From Phycisphaerae bacterium (GTDB lineage Bacteria; Planctomycetota; Phycisphaerae; Phycisphaerales; UBA1924), in assembly GCA_016794925.1 (NCBI GenBank), contig JAEUIW010000001.1, positions 124,001 through 188,000 of the forward strand: a stretch of 64,000 nucleotides of DNA, read 5' to 3'. The notes under the pieces were generated by a model that ran no database searches, was not told where the DNA came from, and saw only the letters and a program-made list of their open reading frames with translations. Below are positions 43,472 to 52,566 of this stretch, piece by piece; within the stretch, counting starts at the first letter, position 1, and every line of letters begins with the position of its first letter. The position numbers and the translations under genes are program-made.

Positions 43472-43858
43472 GTGAATGCGGCCGGTCGTGGGACTCGCAT
43501 GTGTCCCGTTTCGATTCGTGCCCCCAAACGGGAGACGTGGATTCGCAGCCCCGAGACTCCGGTCGCCGGAGGGATGGGCATGGTTACGCAAACCGGTGAC
43601 GGCACGTTCGAGTTTCAGGTTTTTCTTCCGCACGCGGGCCGGGTTGAGGTGGTGGGCGACTTCACGGATTGGCAACGCCAGCCGCTCAAGCTGGAGCGGC
43701 ACGGTCCGGGCTGGTGGACGGCCGCGACGCGGGTGCCGCCCGGGGACCACGTTTTTTCGTACCTCGTGGATGGGCGTGAGTGGGTGCCGGACTACGCGGC
43801 CCACGGGGTCACGCTCATGGCGCAGCAGCGCTGGCTCTCCCGGCTGATCAGTACCTGA
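43472..43858 (+). CDS. Stand-alone CBM48 glycogen-binding-like domain protein
   Basis: 128 aa from GTG 43472 with GGAGG just upstream. The last 80 residues form a CBM48/isoamylase-N fold: FEFQVFLPHAGRVEVVGDFTDW, then LERHGPGWWTAATRVPPGDHVFSYLVDG with the Trp residues that stack on glucose chains. The first 35 residues are variable. Such small proteins resemble the AMPK beta-type glycogen sensor module. No catalytic domain or partner gene is nearby. Its stop overlaps the convergent apt stop by 11 bp. Confidence 0.78.
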   Translation: MNAAGRGTRMCPVSIRAPKRETWIRSPETPVAGGMGMVTQTGDGTFEFQVFLPHAGRVEVVGDFTDWQRQPLKLERHGPGWWTAATRVPPGDHVFSYLVDGREWVPDYAAHGVTLMAQQRWLSRLIST

Positions 43859-44375
43859 GCACGGCGTGGACATCGCCGTAGGCGCGCAGGCTCTCGCGGC
43901 CGGGCAGGAACGTGAGCTCGATGAGCACGGAGATTCCAAGGAGCCGGGCCCCGAGGCCGCGCACCAGTTCGCAGGCCGCGCGCATGGTGCCACCGGTGGC
44001 AAGGAGGTCGTCCACGATCAGGACGCGTTCACCGGGGTGAACGGCGTCGTCGTGCATCTCGAGGCGGTCGGCGCCGTACTCGAGCGCGTAGTCGATGCCG
44101 CTCTTGGCCCGGGGGAGTTTTCCGGGTTTGCGGATGGGAACGAAGCCGGCGGAGAGCGACTGCGCGAGTGCCGTGCCGAAGATAAAGCCCCGCGACTCGG
44201 CTCCGACGACCAGTTCCACGCCTTTGCCGCGGAAGGGGTTGGCCATGAGCTCGACGGCGAGGGCGAGCGCGGCGGGGTCGCGGAGGAGGGGCGTGAAGTC
44301 CTTGAAGACGACGCCCGGCCTGGGGAAGTCGGGGACGTCACGGATGAGCGTCTTGAGTTCGTCGGGCGTGTTCAA
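43848..44375 (-). CDS. apt: Adenine phosphoribosyltransferase
   Basis: 175 aa from TTG 44375. The frame extends further, but that part would cover the divergent groES gene, and the TTG gives the family's usual start (NTPDELKTLIRDVPDFPRPGVVFKDFTPLL) and length (170-180); GGAG lies 10 bp upstream. The PRPP-binding loop VLIVDDLLATGGTM and the adenine-site segment VVGAESRGFIFG are intact. APRT recycles adenine to AMP in the cytoplasm. Confidence 0.92.
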   Translation of the reverse strand: MNTPDELKTLIRDVPDFPRPGVVFKDFTPLLRDPAALALAVELMANPFRGKGVELVVGAESRGFIFGTALAQSLSAGFVPIRKPGKLPRAKSGIDYALEYGADRLEMHDDAVHPGERVLIVDDLLATGGTMRAACELVRGLGARLLGISVLIELTFLPGRESLRAYGDVHAVLRY

Positions 44376-44469
44376 GGGATTCGGCTCCGGGGGCGCGGAT
44401 TTGAGGATATCGTGTACGCGGGGCGGGCGCGTCGGGCACGGGCCCGAGGCGGCGCGTACACTGGGCTCC

Positions 44470-44802
44470 ATGAGCGACAGCCCGAAGACTTCCTCCCGTT
44501 TGGAGATCGTCGAGCCCATCGGGCTGCGGGTGTTGGTCCGCAAGGACGAGGACCGGAAGCAGACGAAGCGCGGCATCCACCTGCCCGACAAGATCGAGAT
44601 CCCGACGATCACGGGCCGGGTGGTGGCGATCTCGGCCCAGGTCGATCGCGACGAGAACTATCCGATCGAGAAATACGACCGCGTGCTGTTCAACCCGAAG
44701 CACGCGATACCGGTGGAGTTCGAGGGGGACAACCGGCTGTTCGTGATCCCGATCGAGGACGTGGTGGCGGTGTTCCGTGCCAGCGACGACAAGTCGGAGT
44801 GA
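44470..44802 (+). CDS. groS: GroES-like co-chaperonin, no groEL nearby
   Basis: 110 aa from ATG 44470. The Cpn10 beta-barrel is recognisable: IVEPIGLRVLVRKDE at the start, GRVVAIS in the centre and a closing FVIPIEDVVAVF. The mobile-loop region is KQTKRGIHLPDKIEIPTI, longer and different from the usual KTAGGIVLPD, and the residues around KYDRVLFNPKHAIPVEFEG replace the typical GDxVLFxKYAG. It is a divergent homologue, so it may work with an alternative GroEL or have another role. It is followed by aroA, with which it may be co-transcribed. Confidence 0.8.
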   Translation: MSDSPKTSSRLEIVEPIGLRVLVRKDEDRKQTKRGIHLPDKIEIPTITGRVVAISAQVDRDENYPIEKYDRVLFNPKHAIPVEFEGDNRLFVIPIEDVVAVFRASDDKSE

Positions 44803-44854
44803 GCGGACGACGGGGCGCGGTCCGATCGCTGAGCGGAGCGGGAAGGGCGCGGCC

Positions 44855-46300
44855 GTGATCGAGACGCTGCTGCTTCCGCTGGACGCGATGCCTGACCCGC
44901 TGCCGTTGCCGGGTCCGAGCGGCTTGCGGGGCGCCTTCGACCTGACTATCTCGCCGCCGGGGTCAAAGAGCCTGACCAATCGGGCGTTGCTGCTCGCGGG
45001 ATTGGCGCGCGGCGAGTCGGAGTTGCGCGGCGCGCTGATCGACGCGGATGATGCGGTCGTGATGCGGCGGGCGATCGAAGCGCTTGGCGCCAGGGTTCGC
45101 GTCGCGGGCGCCGAAGCGCGGGTTTCCGGGGTCGGGGGGCGATGGAAGATCCCGCCTCTGGGCGTGACGCTCGACCTGCGGAACGCCGGCACGGCGACGC
45201 GGTTCCTGGCCGCCGCGGCGATGCTCGGCCCGCCGGGGGCGGGGCCGGTAACCATCGACGGCAACGCGCGCATGCGGGCTCGCCCCATCGGTGAGCTGGC
45301 GCAGTTTCTGACCGCGCTCGGCGCGACGGTCGAATGGGCGGGAGCGCGGGGCTACCCGCCGCTGAAGGTGCGGGGTGGAGAGGGTGCCGTTGCCGGGGCG
45401 GGGGAACGGGAAGTCAATGTGGGTCGCACCGCATCGGGGCAGTTCATCTCGGCGTTGCTGCTGGTGAGCCCGTTCGCGGCGCGGCCGTTTCGTGTGCGAT
45501 TTTCCGAGCCGCCGACGAGCCCGTCGTACATCGTGATGACGATGGAACTCCTGCGCCGGCTGGGTTTCCGCCTGTCGGGCGGGGCACTCGATCGTGAGGG
45601 TGTGCTGGTCCAGGGTGACCCCGCATGGCCGGGTGAGGTACTGCCGGGGTTCGCGCTGGACATTGAGCCGGATGCATCGGGTGCCACGTACTTCTGGGCC
45701 GCCGCGGCGATGCGGCCCGGCGCGAGGTGCATGATCCCGAAATTGGGGCCGGATTCGCTGCAGGGAGACGCGCGATTCGTGGACGTGCTGGAGCGCATGG
45801 GCGCCCGGGTCGAGCGTTCGCCGAGGGGGACAGCGGTGATCGGTGGAGCATCGCTGCGGGCAATCGAGGCGGACCTCTCCGACATGCCCGACGCGGCGAT
45901 GACGGCCGCGGTCGTGTCTTGCTTTGCTTCGCCAACGGCGGAGAATCCGAGCGCGACAACCGTGCTGGGAGGTCTGCGGACGCTGCGCGTGAAAGAAACC
46001 GATCGGCTCGGGGCGCTGCGCAAGGAGTTGGGGGCGCTCGCGGCGCGCGTGGAGATCATGGAGACGGACGGTGGACGCGACGAAGCGTTGCGCATCACGC
46101 CGCGGAGTCGCGGCGCGGCGTTAGGGGTCGGGGAGGGGAATGCTGGGTTGGAGTTCGAGACGTACGACGATCACCGTATGGCGATGTCGTTGGCGTTGGC
46201 TTCCCTGAAGCAGGAAGGGGTGCGGATCAAGGACCCGGCGTGCGTGGCGAAGACCTACCCCGGGTACTGGGCCGATCTGGTGCGGGTGTGGAGCCGCTGA
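44855..46300 (+). CDS. aroA: EPSP synthase (3-phosphoshikimate 1-carboxyvinyltransferase)
   Basis: 481 aa from GTG 44855, with GGAAGGG about eight bases upstream. AroA joins shikimate 3-phosphate and PEP in aromatic amino acid synthesis. Conserved parts are SKSLTNRALLLAGL (substrate site), LRNAGTATRFLAA, SGQFISALLL, and the late KETDRLGALRKEL and YDDHRMAMSLALA motifs. The protein is about 50 residues longer than typical (430), the extra length being in the N-terminal leader and mid-region loops. It follows the groES-like gene by about 50 bp. Confidence 0.93.
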   Translation: MIETLLLPLDAMPDPLPLPGPSGLRGAFDLTISPPGSKSLTNRALLLAGLARGESELRGALIDADDAVVMRRAIEALGARVRVAGAEARVSGVGGRWKIPPLGVTLDLRNAGTATRFLAAAAMLGPPGAGPVTIDGNARMRARPIGELAQFLTALGATVEWAGARGYPPLKVRGGEGAVAGAGEREVNVGRTASGQFISALLLVSPFAARPFRVRFSEPPTSPSYIVMTMELLRRLGFRLSGGALDREGVLVQGDPAWPGEVLPGFALDIEPDASGATYFWAAAAMRPGARCMIPKLGPDSLQGDARFVDVLERMGARVERSPRGTAVIGGASLRAIEADLSDMPDAAMTAAVVSCFASPTAENPSATTVLGGLRTLRVKETDRLGALRKELGALAARVEIMETDGGRDEALRITPRSRGAALGVGEGNAGLEFETYDDHRMAMSLALASLKQEGVRIKDPACVAKTYPGYWADLVRVWSR

Positions 46301-46314
46301 AGGGCGAGGCCGGG

Positions 46315-48351
46315 TCAGGCGCGGGGCGCGAGGCGGCGGGTGACGACCTCCTCGGCGCCACCGGCGACGATGAGTTCCTGGGCGACGGGGCTGAGAGGAG
46401 TGAAGGGGAACTCACGCCCGCTCCAGCGAACGGTCGAGGCGCGGTAGTCAATCTCGATCTCGCCCTGGTCGCGGGTCTTGACGTGAGGGTCCCGCGGCAC
46501 GGCGCGCCAGGCGGCGATGAGAGCGGGGCACTCGAACACCACGAATCCGTTGTTGAAGGCGTTGCGTTTGTAGGTTTCACTGAACGACGAAGCGATGACG
46601 CAGGGGATCCCGGCGTGCTTGAGCGCGGTGGCGGCCTGTTCGCGGCTGGACCCTGTGCCGAAATTGAGACCTCCGACCACCACATCGCCGGGGCGTGCCA
46701 GGGAGCGGAAAGTAGGGTCGTAGTTTTCGAAGATGACCGCGGCCATCTCGGCGGGGGTCATCTTGTCGTTGTAGGTGTGTTTGCCGGCATAAATGCCGTC
46801 GGTGTTGAGGTTGTCGCGGTCGAGGAACCAGGCCCGGCCGCGGAGACGCCCCGGGAAGCCGGGGACAATCGGAGCGGCGCCGCCGGCGCGGGGCGCAGCG
46901 GGGCGCGTGCGTGCGGAGTAGACGGGCGTCATTGGCGCGACGGGCTGGGGGGAGCGGATGTATCCGGCGATGGCCGAGGCCGCGACGACCGCTGGGGAGC
47001 CAAGGTAGACGAGTCCCTCGCGGTCCCCCATGCGGCCCTCGAAGTTGCGGTTGGTGGAGCTGATCCCCACCTCGCCCTTCTTGATGGTGCCGGCCCCGAG
47101 GCCGATGCAGGTGCCGCAACCTGGTGGGAGGGGGATCGCTCCGGCATCGAGGAGCGTTCGCCAATGCCCGTCGCGTTCGGCGTTGGCCTGCGTCTCGGCG
47201 CTGGCCGCGGCGAGATACAACTCGACTCCCGGTGCCACGTGACGTCCGGCGACGACGCGGGCGGCCGCGGCCAGGTCCTCGTAACGGGCGTTGACGCAGG
47301 ACATCAGCCACGCCTTGTTGATGGCGATGTGCCGGGCCTCGATTTCGGGAAGAGGGGAGATGGTCTTGACGTCGTTTGGACCTGAGACGTGAGGGACCAC
47401 GGTGGCGAGATCGAGATCGAGTTCGACGGCGTACGCGGCCCCGGGGTCCGGGGCGAGAGCGGCGCGGTCGGCCCACCAGTGTTCGACATTCTCGCGGGTG
47501 TAGGAGCCAAGCGAACCGGGGCGGCGGGTTCCGGGGCGGGTTCCGCGGGCGAAGTACTCCGCGCGGGATTGGAGATAGTCGCGGAGGACCTCATCGAAAG
47601 GGAAGAGCCCGGCCAGGGCGCCCCATTCGGTGGTCATGTTGGCGACACTCATGCGCTGGTCGATCGACATTTGGCTCACGCCGTCGCCGACGAACTCCAC
47701 GGCGTGGTTGAGCACCTCGTCGTGGTTGAACAGGCCGCACAGCGCGACGATGACGTCCTTCCCGACCACTCCGACAGGGAGCTTGCCTCTGAGCGAGACG
47801 CGGGCGACCGGGGGCACCTGCCACCACGTGACCCCTGTGGCCCAAATCCCGGCTGCGTCGGTGCGGACCACGGGCGTGCCAAGGCAGCAGAGCGCGCCGT
47901 AAAGATTGGAGTGGGAGTCGCTGCCGACGACCATGGAGCCGGGCGTGACGTAGCCCTGCTCAACCATGACCTGGTGACTGATTCCGGTTCCGGCGGGATA
48001 GAAGTCCACGGCGTGCTCGCTGGCGAAGGCCTCGATCTTGGCGTACTTGCCCAGGTTCTCCGGGCTCTTGTTCTGGATGTCGTGGTCGATGGCGAAGACA
48101 GGCTGGCGAGAATCGTGGAATGAGGGGCGCGCGAGCGTCGGCGTTGCGCGCGCGGCCTCGACGCGTTTCCAGATCTCCTTGAATTTCGGGATCACCGCGC
48201 CTGTGTTGTCGTGCGTCATGACGTGCTTGGGGCGGATGGTGATGAAGTCGCCCTGGCGGGCGGTGCTCCCGGCTCCCGCCGTGGGGAGGCCAACGGCGAA
48301 ACGGGTTGCGATCTTCTCGACCAGCGTCAGCGGATGGCTCGGGTTGCCCAT
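46315..48351 (-). CDS. Fused large-small aconitase-superfamily hydro-lyase, homoaconitase-like
   Basis: 678 aa, single chain. The N-terminal two thirds is an aconitase catalytic domain with Fe-S cysteines in SCVNARYEDL and GCGTCIG and with a GSDSHSN loop. The C-terminal swivel domain contains GLNFGTGSSREQAATALK and a KRNAFNNG substrate-binding segment. Bacterial isopropylmalate dehydratases split these into LeuC and LeuD; this fused order, with both together, is like fungal homoaconitase (Lys4). Substrates could be homocitrate/homoisocitrate, isopropylmalate or another hydroxy acid. A saccharopine dehydrogenase-family gene lies 770 bp upstream on the same strand, which supports a lysine-related role. 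Confidence 0.8.
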   Translation of the reverse strand: MGNPSHPLTLVEKIATRFAVGLPTAGAGSTARQGDFITIRPKHVMTHDNTGAVIPKFKEIWKRVEAARATPTLARPSFHDSRQPVFAIDHDIQNKSPENLGKYAKIEAFASEHAVDFYPAGTGISHQVMVEQGYVTPGSMVVGSDSHSNLYGALCCLGTPVVRTDAAGIWATGVTWWQVPPVARVSLRGKLPVGVVGKDVIVALCGLFNHDEVLNHAVEFVGDGVSQMSIDQRMSVANMTTEWGALAGLFPFDEVLRDYLQSRAEYFARGTRPGTRRPGSLGSYTRENVEHWWADRAALAPDPGAAYAVELDLDLATVVPHVSGPNDVKTISPLPEIEARHIAINKAWLMSCVNARYEDLAAAARVVAGRHVAPGVELYLAAASAETQANAERDGHWRTLLDAGAIPLPPGCGTCIGLGAGTIKKGEVGISSTNRNFEGRMGDREGLVYLGSPAVVAASAIAGYIRSPQPVAPMTPVYSARTRPAAPRAGGAAPIVPGFPGRLRGRAWFLDRDNLNTDGIYAGKHTYNDKMTPAEMAAVIFENYDPTFRSLARPGDVVVGGLNFGTGSSREQAATALKHAGIPCVIASSFSETYKRNAFNNGFVVFECPALIAAWRAVPRDPHVKTRDQGEIEIDYRASTVRWSGREFPFTPLSPVAQELIVAGGAEEVVTRRLAPRA

Positions 48352-48430
48352 GGCGAGGCATCATACCGGCTGACCGGGCCGGATCGAACGAACGGATCCG
48401 GGCGCTGGGTGCAGGAACGGGCAGTGCCGT

Positions 48431-49027
48431 TCAGCAGATCGAGGAGCGATACTCTCGCAATTCCCGGGATCCGCGGTCGCCATCGAGCAGCCCCAGGATG
48501 AACATCTCTACGTCCGCGTCGTCGAGCACGCCGTTGCCGTCGAGGTCGGCCCAAGCCGCGAGAACATGATGTTCGTCGCTCCAGGCTTCGAAGAACAGCA
48601 GAAGGTCCGTTTCGTCGACGCGGTCGTCCTTGTTGAAATCGCCGACGCAGAAGTAGCCGAGTTTCATGGAATCCGAATCCGACAAGGCGGGGCACACCTC
48701 CTGGATCTTGCGAATACGAGCCCATCGGTCTTCCTGCGATTCCGTTTGAGACGGGGCCAAGACACGCCGCGGCGGTTGCGATGCGCCGACCTGGCTCGCA
48801 CGAATGGGGTCCCACAGTTGTGACGAGACACGGTCGCTGGCCGAGTTCGTCTGCGCCCTCGAACAGGCCGCCAATCCAATGGTGCGAGATGGTGTAACAA
48901 CAGTCGGAGGCGAACCGATGTGCCGCGGCGCCGTGGCGGCGTCTGACCAAGTCACGATGATGCACGCGCCGCTCGCGGCGGTGCTCGCGGCCAGAAACAA
49001 CTTGCGGCGGATGCTCATGGTGCGCAT
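48431..49027 (-). CDS. Exported protein with dockerin-like EF-hand repeats
   Basis: 198 aa from ATG 49027 or ATG 49018; upstream frame has no family likeness. A signal peptide (KLFLAASTAASGACIIVTW) leads to a Ser/Thr/Pro-rich linker. Near the C-terminus are two calcium-loop repeats, DFNKDDRVDETDLLLF and DLDGNGVLDDADVEMF, spaced as in dockerin type I modules common in Planctomycetes. It may bind calcium or a cohesin-like partner outside the cell. No catalytic domain is visible. It sits between the hydro-lyase and saccharopine dehydrogenase-family genes with no known link to them. Confidence 0.72.
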   Translation of the reverse strand: MRTMSIRRKLFLAASTAASGACIIVTWSDAATAPRHIGSPPTVVTPSRTIGLAACSRAQTNSASDRVSSQLWDPIRASQVGASQPPRRVLAPSQTESQEDRWARIRKIQEVCPALSDSDSMKLGYFCVGDFNKDDRVDETDLLLFFEAWSDEHHVLAAWADLDGNGVLDDADVEMFILGLLDGDRGSRELREYRSSIC

Positions 49028-49118
49028 TCCGAGGGAGTGTACACCCGCATTCGGGACGCGGTGCGTGCGTGTTGCGCGTAATCCGGATCCGAACGGGCGG
49101 GCGCAACGAAGGGGGCGA

Positions 49119-50333
49119 TTACCCGGCGCGCACGGCGTCCTCAATGCGCTGGGGGCTCTCGTACGCGAGTCCGAAAATCGTGTCGTTGAACGCCGCGAGC
49201 GACACTTCCTCCTGGCGGACGAATCCGGCTTGGGGGAGTTTCCCGAGGCGGTGCAGATCAACCATGGCGCAGACGCCCGCCGCGGTGGTGAGCTCGATGG
49301 CGGGCCACACGCGTCCGAACATCTCGGTCGCGGGGATGGCGCGCATGAAATTGACCTGCCGTCGGAGGCCATCCTTGATGCCGATGCAGTTGGCGAAAAC
49401 GACCACGACGTCCTGGAGCGTGCGTGCGATGGCGTGATCGAGGAGGTCCATGGCCAGGCGGCGGTCGAAGACGCGGCCCGCGGCCGTGGGCGCGGCGTGC
49501 TCGACGCCGAGCCGGAGATCTTGCAGAAGGAATTTCATGAGGTCGCGATGACCGGGGTAGCGGATGGTCTTGTACGCGATGGTGGTCTCCGGGCGGGTCT
49601 TGCGCTCCGCGACGAGGGTCTCGATGAGGCTGCCGACCCCGCCGGAGGTGTAGAACGCTTCGTACTCAACGCCTCCGAAAGAGAAATTCTCAAGTCCCTC
49701 GAGCGCGGGGACCTTGACCATGTTCCCGCCGAGCATGACGTTGCAGGGCTCACAGTACTCGTTGACGACGCCCGCGACGGACCACGTGACGTTGTACTTG
49801 AGGCGGTTGGTGGGGAACTGAGGTAGAGCCCCGACGCGTAGGGTGAGGTCGTGGATCTCGGTGAACGCGCGGGCGATGTCATTGGCTGCGATGGCGACGT
49901 AGCCGGGTGCGAGGCCGCATTGCGGGACCAGCGCGATCTTCGCCCTGCCGCCCGCGGCGAGGGCGCGGACCCGATCGGTGGTCTCGACGTCCTCGGTCAC
50001 GTCGAAGTAGTGGACGCCAGCCTCGTTGGCGTCTTCCGCGACGCCGGCGACGAGGTCGAAGGGGAGCATGCAGACGACGTACCCGCCGGGGCCGGCGGAC
50101 CGGAGCGCGGTGCGGACCTGGCCGCGATCGGAAGCGTCCACGCGCTGGGGCACGAAATCGACAGGGTGGCTCACGCGCGTGCGTAGCCGGGCGATGTTCG
50201 CGGCCGCTTCTTCGAGGTTCGCGGTCTCGCGGTCCGCGAGGATGACGCGGTACGCGCCGCGTCCGCAGGCGAGCAGCAACTCGGCCACCGATTTTCCGAC
50301 CTTTCCTCCGCCCAGCACCAGCACGTTCTTCAT
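49119..50333 (-). CDS. Saccharopine dehydrogenase-family oxidoreductase
   Basis: 404 aa from ATG 50333, with AAGGGA upstream. The Rossmann loop VLVLGGGKVGKSVAELLL is at the N-terminus, followed by DVTEDVE and a CGLAPGYVAIAANDIA segment typical of saccharopine dehydrogenase/LYS9-like and related enzymes. These use NAD(P) to make or cleave saccharopine in lysine metabolism, or act on spermidine and carboxyamino acids. The long C-terminal domain fits that family. Its nearby partner is the homoaconitase-like gene, so a link to alpha-aminoadipate lysine metabolism is inferred. Confidence 0.8.
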   Translation of the reverse strand: MKNVLVLGGGKVGKSVAELLLACGRGAYRVILADRETANLEEAAANIARLRTRVSHPVDFVPQRVDASDRGQVRTALRSAGPGGYVVCMLPFDLVAGVAEDANEAGVHYFDVTEDVETTDRVRALAAGGRAKIALVPQCGLAPGYVAIAANDIARAFTEIHDLTLRVGALPQFPTNRLKYNVTWSVAGVVNEYCEPCNVMLGGNMVKVPALEGLENFSFGGVEYEAFYTSGGVGSLIETLVAERKTRPETTIAYKTIRYPGHRDLMKFLLQDLRLGVEHAAPTAAGRVFDRRLAMDLLDHAIARTLQDVVVVFANCIGIKDGLRRQVNFMRAIPATEMFGRVWPAIELTTAAGVCAMVDLHRLGKLPQAGFVRQEEVSLAAFNDTIFGLAYESPQRIEDAVRAG

Positions 50334-50429
50334 GCGTTCGTCCCTTCTCCGCGTGCGAGATCCCACGTCGAGCGCGGGGCCGTGATGTTAGACGGGCGGT
50401 CCACCAGGGGCGTTCGCGTGGAATCGGAT

Positions 50430-50801
50430 TCACGCGCCCGAGCGGGCCGGGGGCACTTCCGCGAGGGAGCGGTAGACGAGCTTGCCGCGGGCCGCGAGAT
50501 GATCGCGCTCGCGGTCCGCGCCCGGCGAGGGGGCGAGGTGGAGGATGGCATCGCAATTCTCGATGACCGCCATGGAGATGGCCATGATCGCGTCGTTGCG
50601 GCCCGGAGGCGAGGGACCATCCTCGGGGTCAGCGAAAAGTCGATCGACGACGGGCAGCGCGGCGTTGACTCCGATGATCGGGACGTGGCCTCGACGCATG
50701 AGTTCGGCGGCGGCGGCGTTCATGAGATCGAGATTTCGGCGCCGCTGGATGGGGGTGGCGGCGCTGTAGGGTCCCGCGACGGCGATTCGGAGCGATTGCA
50801 C
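50430..50801 (-). CDS. DUF4406/nucleoside 2-deoxyribosyltransferase-like protein
   Basis: 123 aa from GTG 50801, eight bases after GGGAG; an upstream TTG 50816 has no such site. It starts with RIAVAGPYSA and has a MRRGHVPIIGVNAAL segment, like the Rossmann-type DUF4406 and nucleoside deoxyribosyltransferase group that handles nucleoside or phosphoribosyl compounds. The catalytic Glu/Asp residues cannot be fixed with certainty. It lies just downstream of nadB on the same strand and may share its transcript. Confidence 0.6.
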   Translation of the reverse strand: MQSLRIAVAGPYSAATPIQRRRNLDLMNAAAAELMRRGHVPIIGVNAALPVVDRLFADPEDGPSPPGRNDAIMAISMAVIENCDAILHLAPSPGADRERDHLAARGKLVYRSLAEVPPARSGA

Positions 50802-50826
50802 GGGGGGTGCTCCCAACAGGACGGGT

Positions 50827-52557
50827 TCACGCCCCGGGTGCGAAGGCGGCGCCGACGGGGCGTGTCGTGGGCTCGGTGTCGCCGCGACGCCACTGGTCGT
50901 GGAGATGGAACTCGGGCCTGGACTCGCCGGGATAATCGGTACGCCAGTGGCACCCTCGGGATTCGGCCCGCCAGGCCGCGGAGCGGGCGATCAGGGCCGC
51001 GACGGTGAGCATGTTCTGGATTTGCCAGCCGCGGGGCTCATCGAAGATCTTGTCGAGCGTGTACCGGGCCCAGAAGTCGATCATCTCCGCGACGTCGCGC
51101 AGGCGCGGACCCGCGCGTTCGATGCCCGCGTTGCGCCACATCGCGGAGCGGAGCGAGGATTCCACGTCCGTGAGGTCGAGCTCGGCCTGTTCGGACAAAC
51201 GGATGTCCGAGATGATGGGAACGGGCGCGCCGCGGGGAGGGGCCCCCCAGCCGTTGGCGTGGGGCGGGTGACCGGCGGGGACGGGTTTTCTCTCGGGGTG
51301 AGTCATCTCGCACGCCGTCCGGCCGGCAATCTCTCCCATCACAAGGCCTTCGAGGAGCGAGTTGCTGGCAAGGCGGTTGGCGCCGTGGAGACCCGAGCAG
51401 GTGGCCTCCCCGACGGCGTACAGGCCGGGGAGAGACGTGCGGCCATTGAGGTCGGTGGCGATGCCGCCGATCATGTAATGGGCCGCGGGATGGACGGGGA
51501 TGAGGTCCGTGCGAGCGTCGAGGTCGAATTTCGCCAAGAGCTTGGCGATGCCGGGAAAGCGAGCGGCGAAGCCGTTGACGTGCCGGGCGTCGAGGAACAC
51601 GTTGGTCGCGCCCTGGGCGGCAAGGCGTTGGACGATGGCGCGGGTGACGACGTCGCGGGGGGCGAGCTCGGCCAGCGGGTGAAGGCCGAGCATGAATCGC
51701 TGCCCGTTGGCGTCGAGGAGGTGCGCCCCTTCGCCACGCACGGCCTCCGTGATCAACGAGCGCGAAGCTCCGGCGAGATAGAGCGTGGTTGGATGGAATT
51801 GAACAAAGGCCATGTCGGCGACCGTGGCGCCGGCGCGATAGGCCATGGCGACGCCGTCGCCGGTGGACGTTCGGGGGTTGCTCGTCTCGCGATACAGCAT
51901 GCCCGCGCCACCGGCGGCAAGGACGGTGGCCTTGGCCCAGATGACCTGGAGCCCGTACCGCGGATGGTGGGTGATCGCGCCCATCACGGGCCCGCCGGGG
52001 GAGCCCGCGTCGTCACCCGGGGTGATGAGATCCAGCGTGAAACAACTCTGGAAGAACCGGATCTGGTCGGAGCGGGTGGTCTTTTCAAGAAGGCAGCGGA
52101 GCAGCTCGCGGCCCGTTGCATCACCGTCGGCGTGCACGATTCGGGACGTGCTGTGCCCGCCCTCGCGGCCCATGATGAGCGTGCCCTCGCGATCGGTGTC
52201 CAGGCGGAGTCCCCACTCGAGAAGCTCCCTGATGCGGTCGGGACCGGCCTGAACGATGGCACGCACGGCAGGTTCGTCGCACAGACCGGCGCCGGCTTCG
52301 AGCGTGTCACGGGCGTGGGATTCGACGGAATCCGAATCGGTCAGGACGGCGGAGATGCCGCCTTGCGCCCAGCCGGTGTTGGAATTGTACGGTTCGTCCT
52401 TGCAGAGCACGAGGACCTCACCGTGCGCGGCGGCGGCGATGGCGGCGCGGAGACCGCCGACACCGGCTCCGATCACGAGTGTGTCCGTGAAGATCTGCGG
52501 GAGCAGACTGGAGCGGAACGGGATCAGGTACCGGCGTCGATCAAAGAGCGGGTCCAA
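50827..52557 (-). CDS. nadB: L-aspartate oxidase
   Basis: 576 aa from TTG 52557; no strong ribosome binding site is visible, but the protein starts in the family pattern. NadB oxidises aspartate to iminoaspartate for NAD synthesis. FAD loop VIGAGVGGLRAAIAAA, a GWAQGGISAVL substrate segment, HSTSRIVHADGDATGRELL, and the later GLYAVGEATCSGLHGANRLASNSLLEG flavin segment with HPAAHYMIGGIATDLNG are all conserved. NadA and NadC are not in this window. The succinate dehydrogenase flavoprotein is the main relative, but the LASNSLLEG and SSLLP features favour NadB. Confidence 0.92.
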   Translation of the reverse strand: MDPLFDRRRYLIPFRSSLLPQIFTDTLVIGAGVGGLRAAIAAAAHGEVLVLCKDEPYNSNTGWAQGGISAVLTDSDSVESHARDTLEAGAGLCDEPAVRAIVQAGPDRIRELLEWGLRLDTDREGTLIMGREGGHSTSRIVHADGDATGRELLRCLLEKTTRSDQIRFFQSCFTLDLITPGDDAGSPGGPVMGAITHHPRYGLQVIWAKATVLAAGGAGMLYRETSNPRTSTGDGVAMAYRAGATVADMAFVQFHPTTLYLAGASRSLITEAVRGEGAHLLDANGQRFMLGLHPLAELAPRDVVTRAIVQRLAAQGATNVFLDARHVNGFAARFPGIAKLLAKFDLDARTDLIPVHPAAHYMIGGIATDLNGRTSLPGLYAVGEATCSGLHGANRLASNSLLEGLVMGEIAGRTACEMTHPERKPVPAGHPPHANGWGAPPRGAPVPIISDIRLSEQAELDLTDVESSLRSAMWRNAGIERAGPRLRDVAEMIDFWARYTLDKIFDEPRGWQIQNMLTVAALIARSAAWRAESRGCHWRTDYPGESRPEFHLHDQWRRGDTEPTTRPVGAAFAPGA

Positions 52558-52566
52558 GGCCGGACT

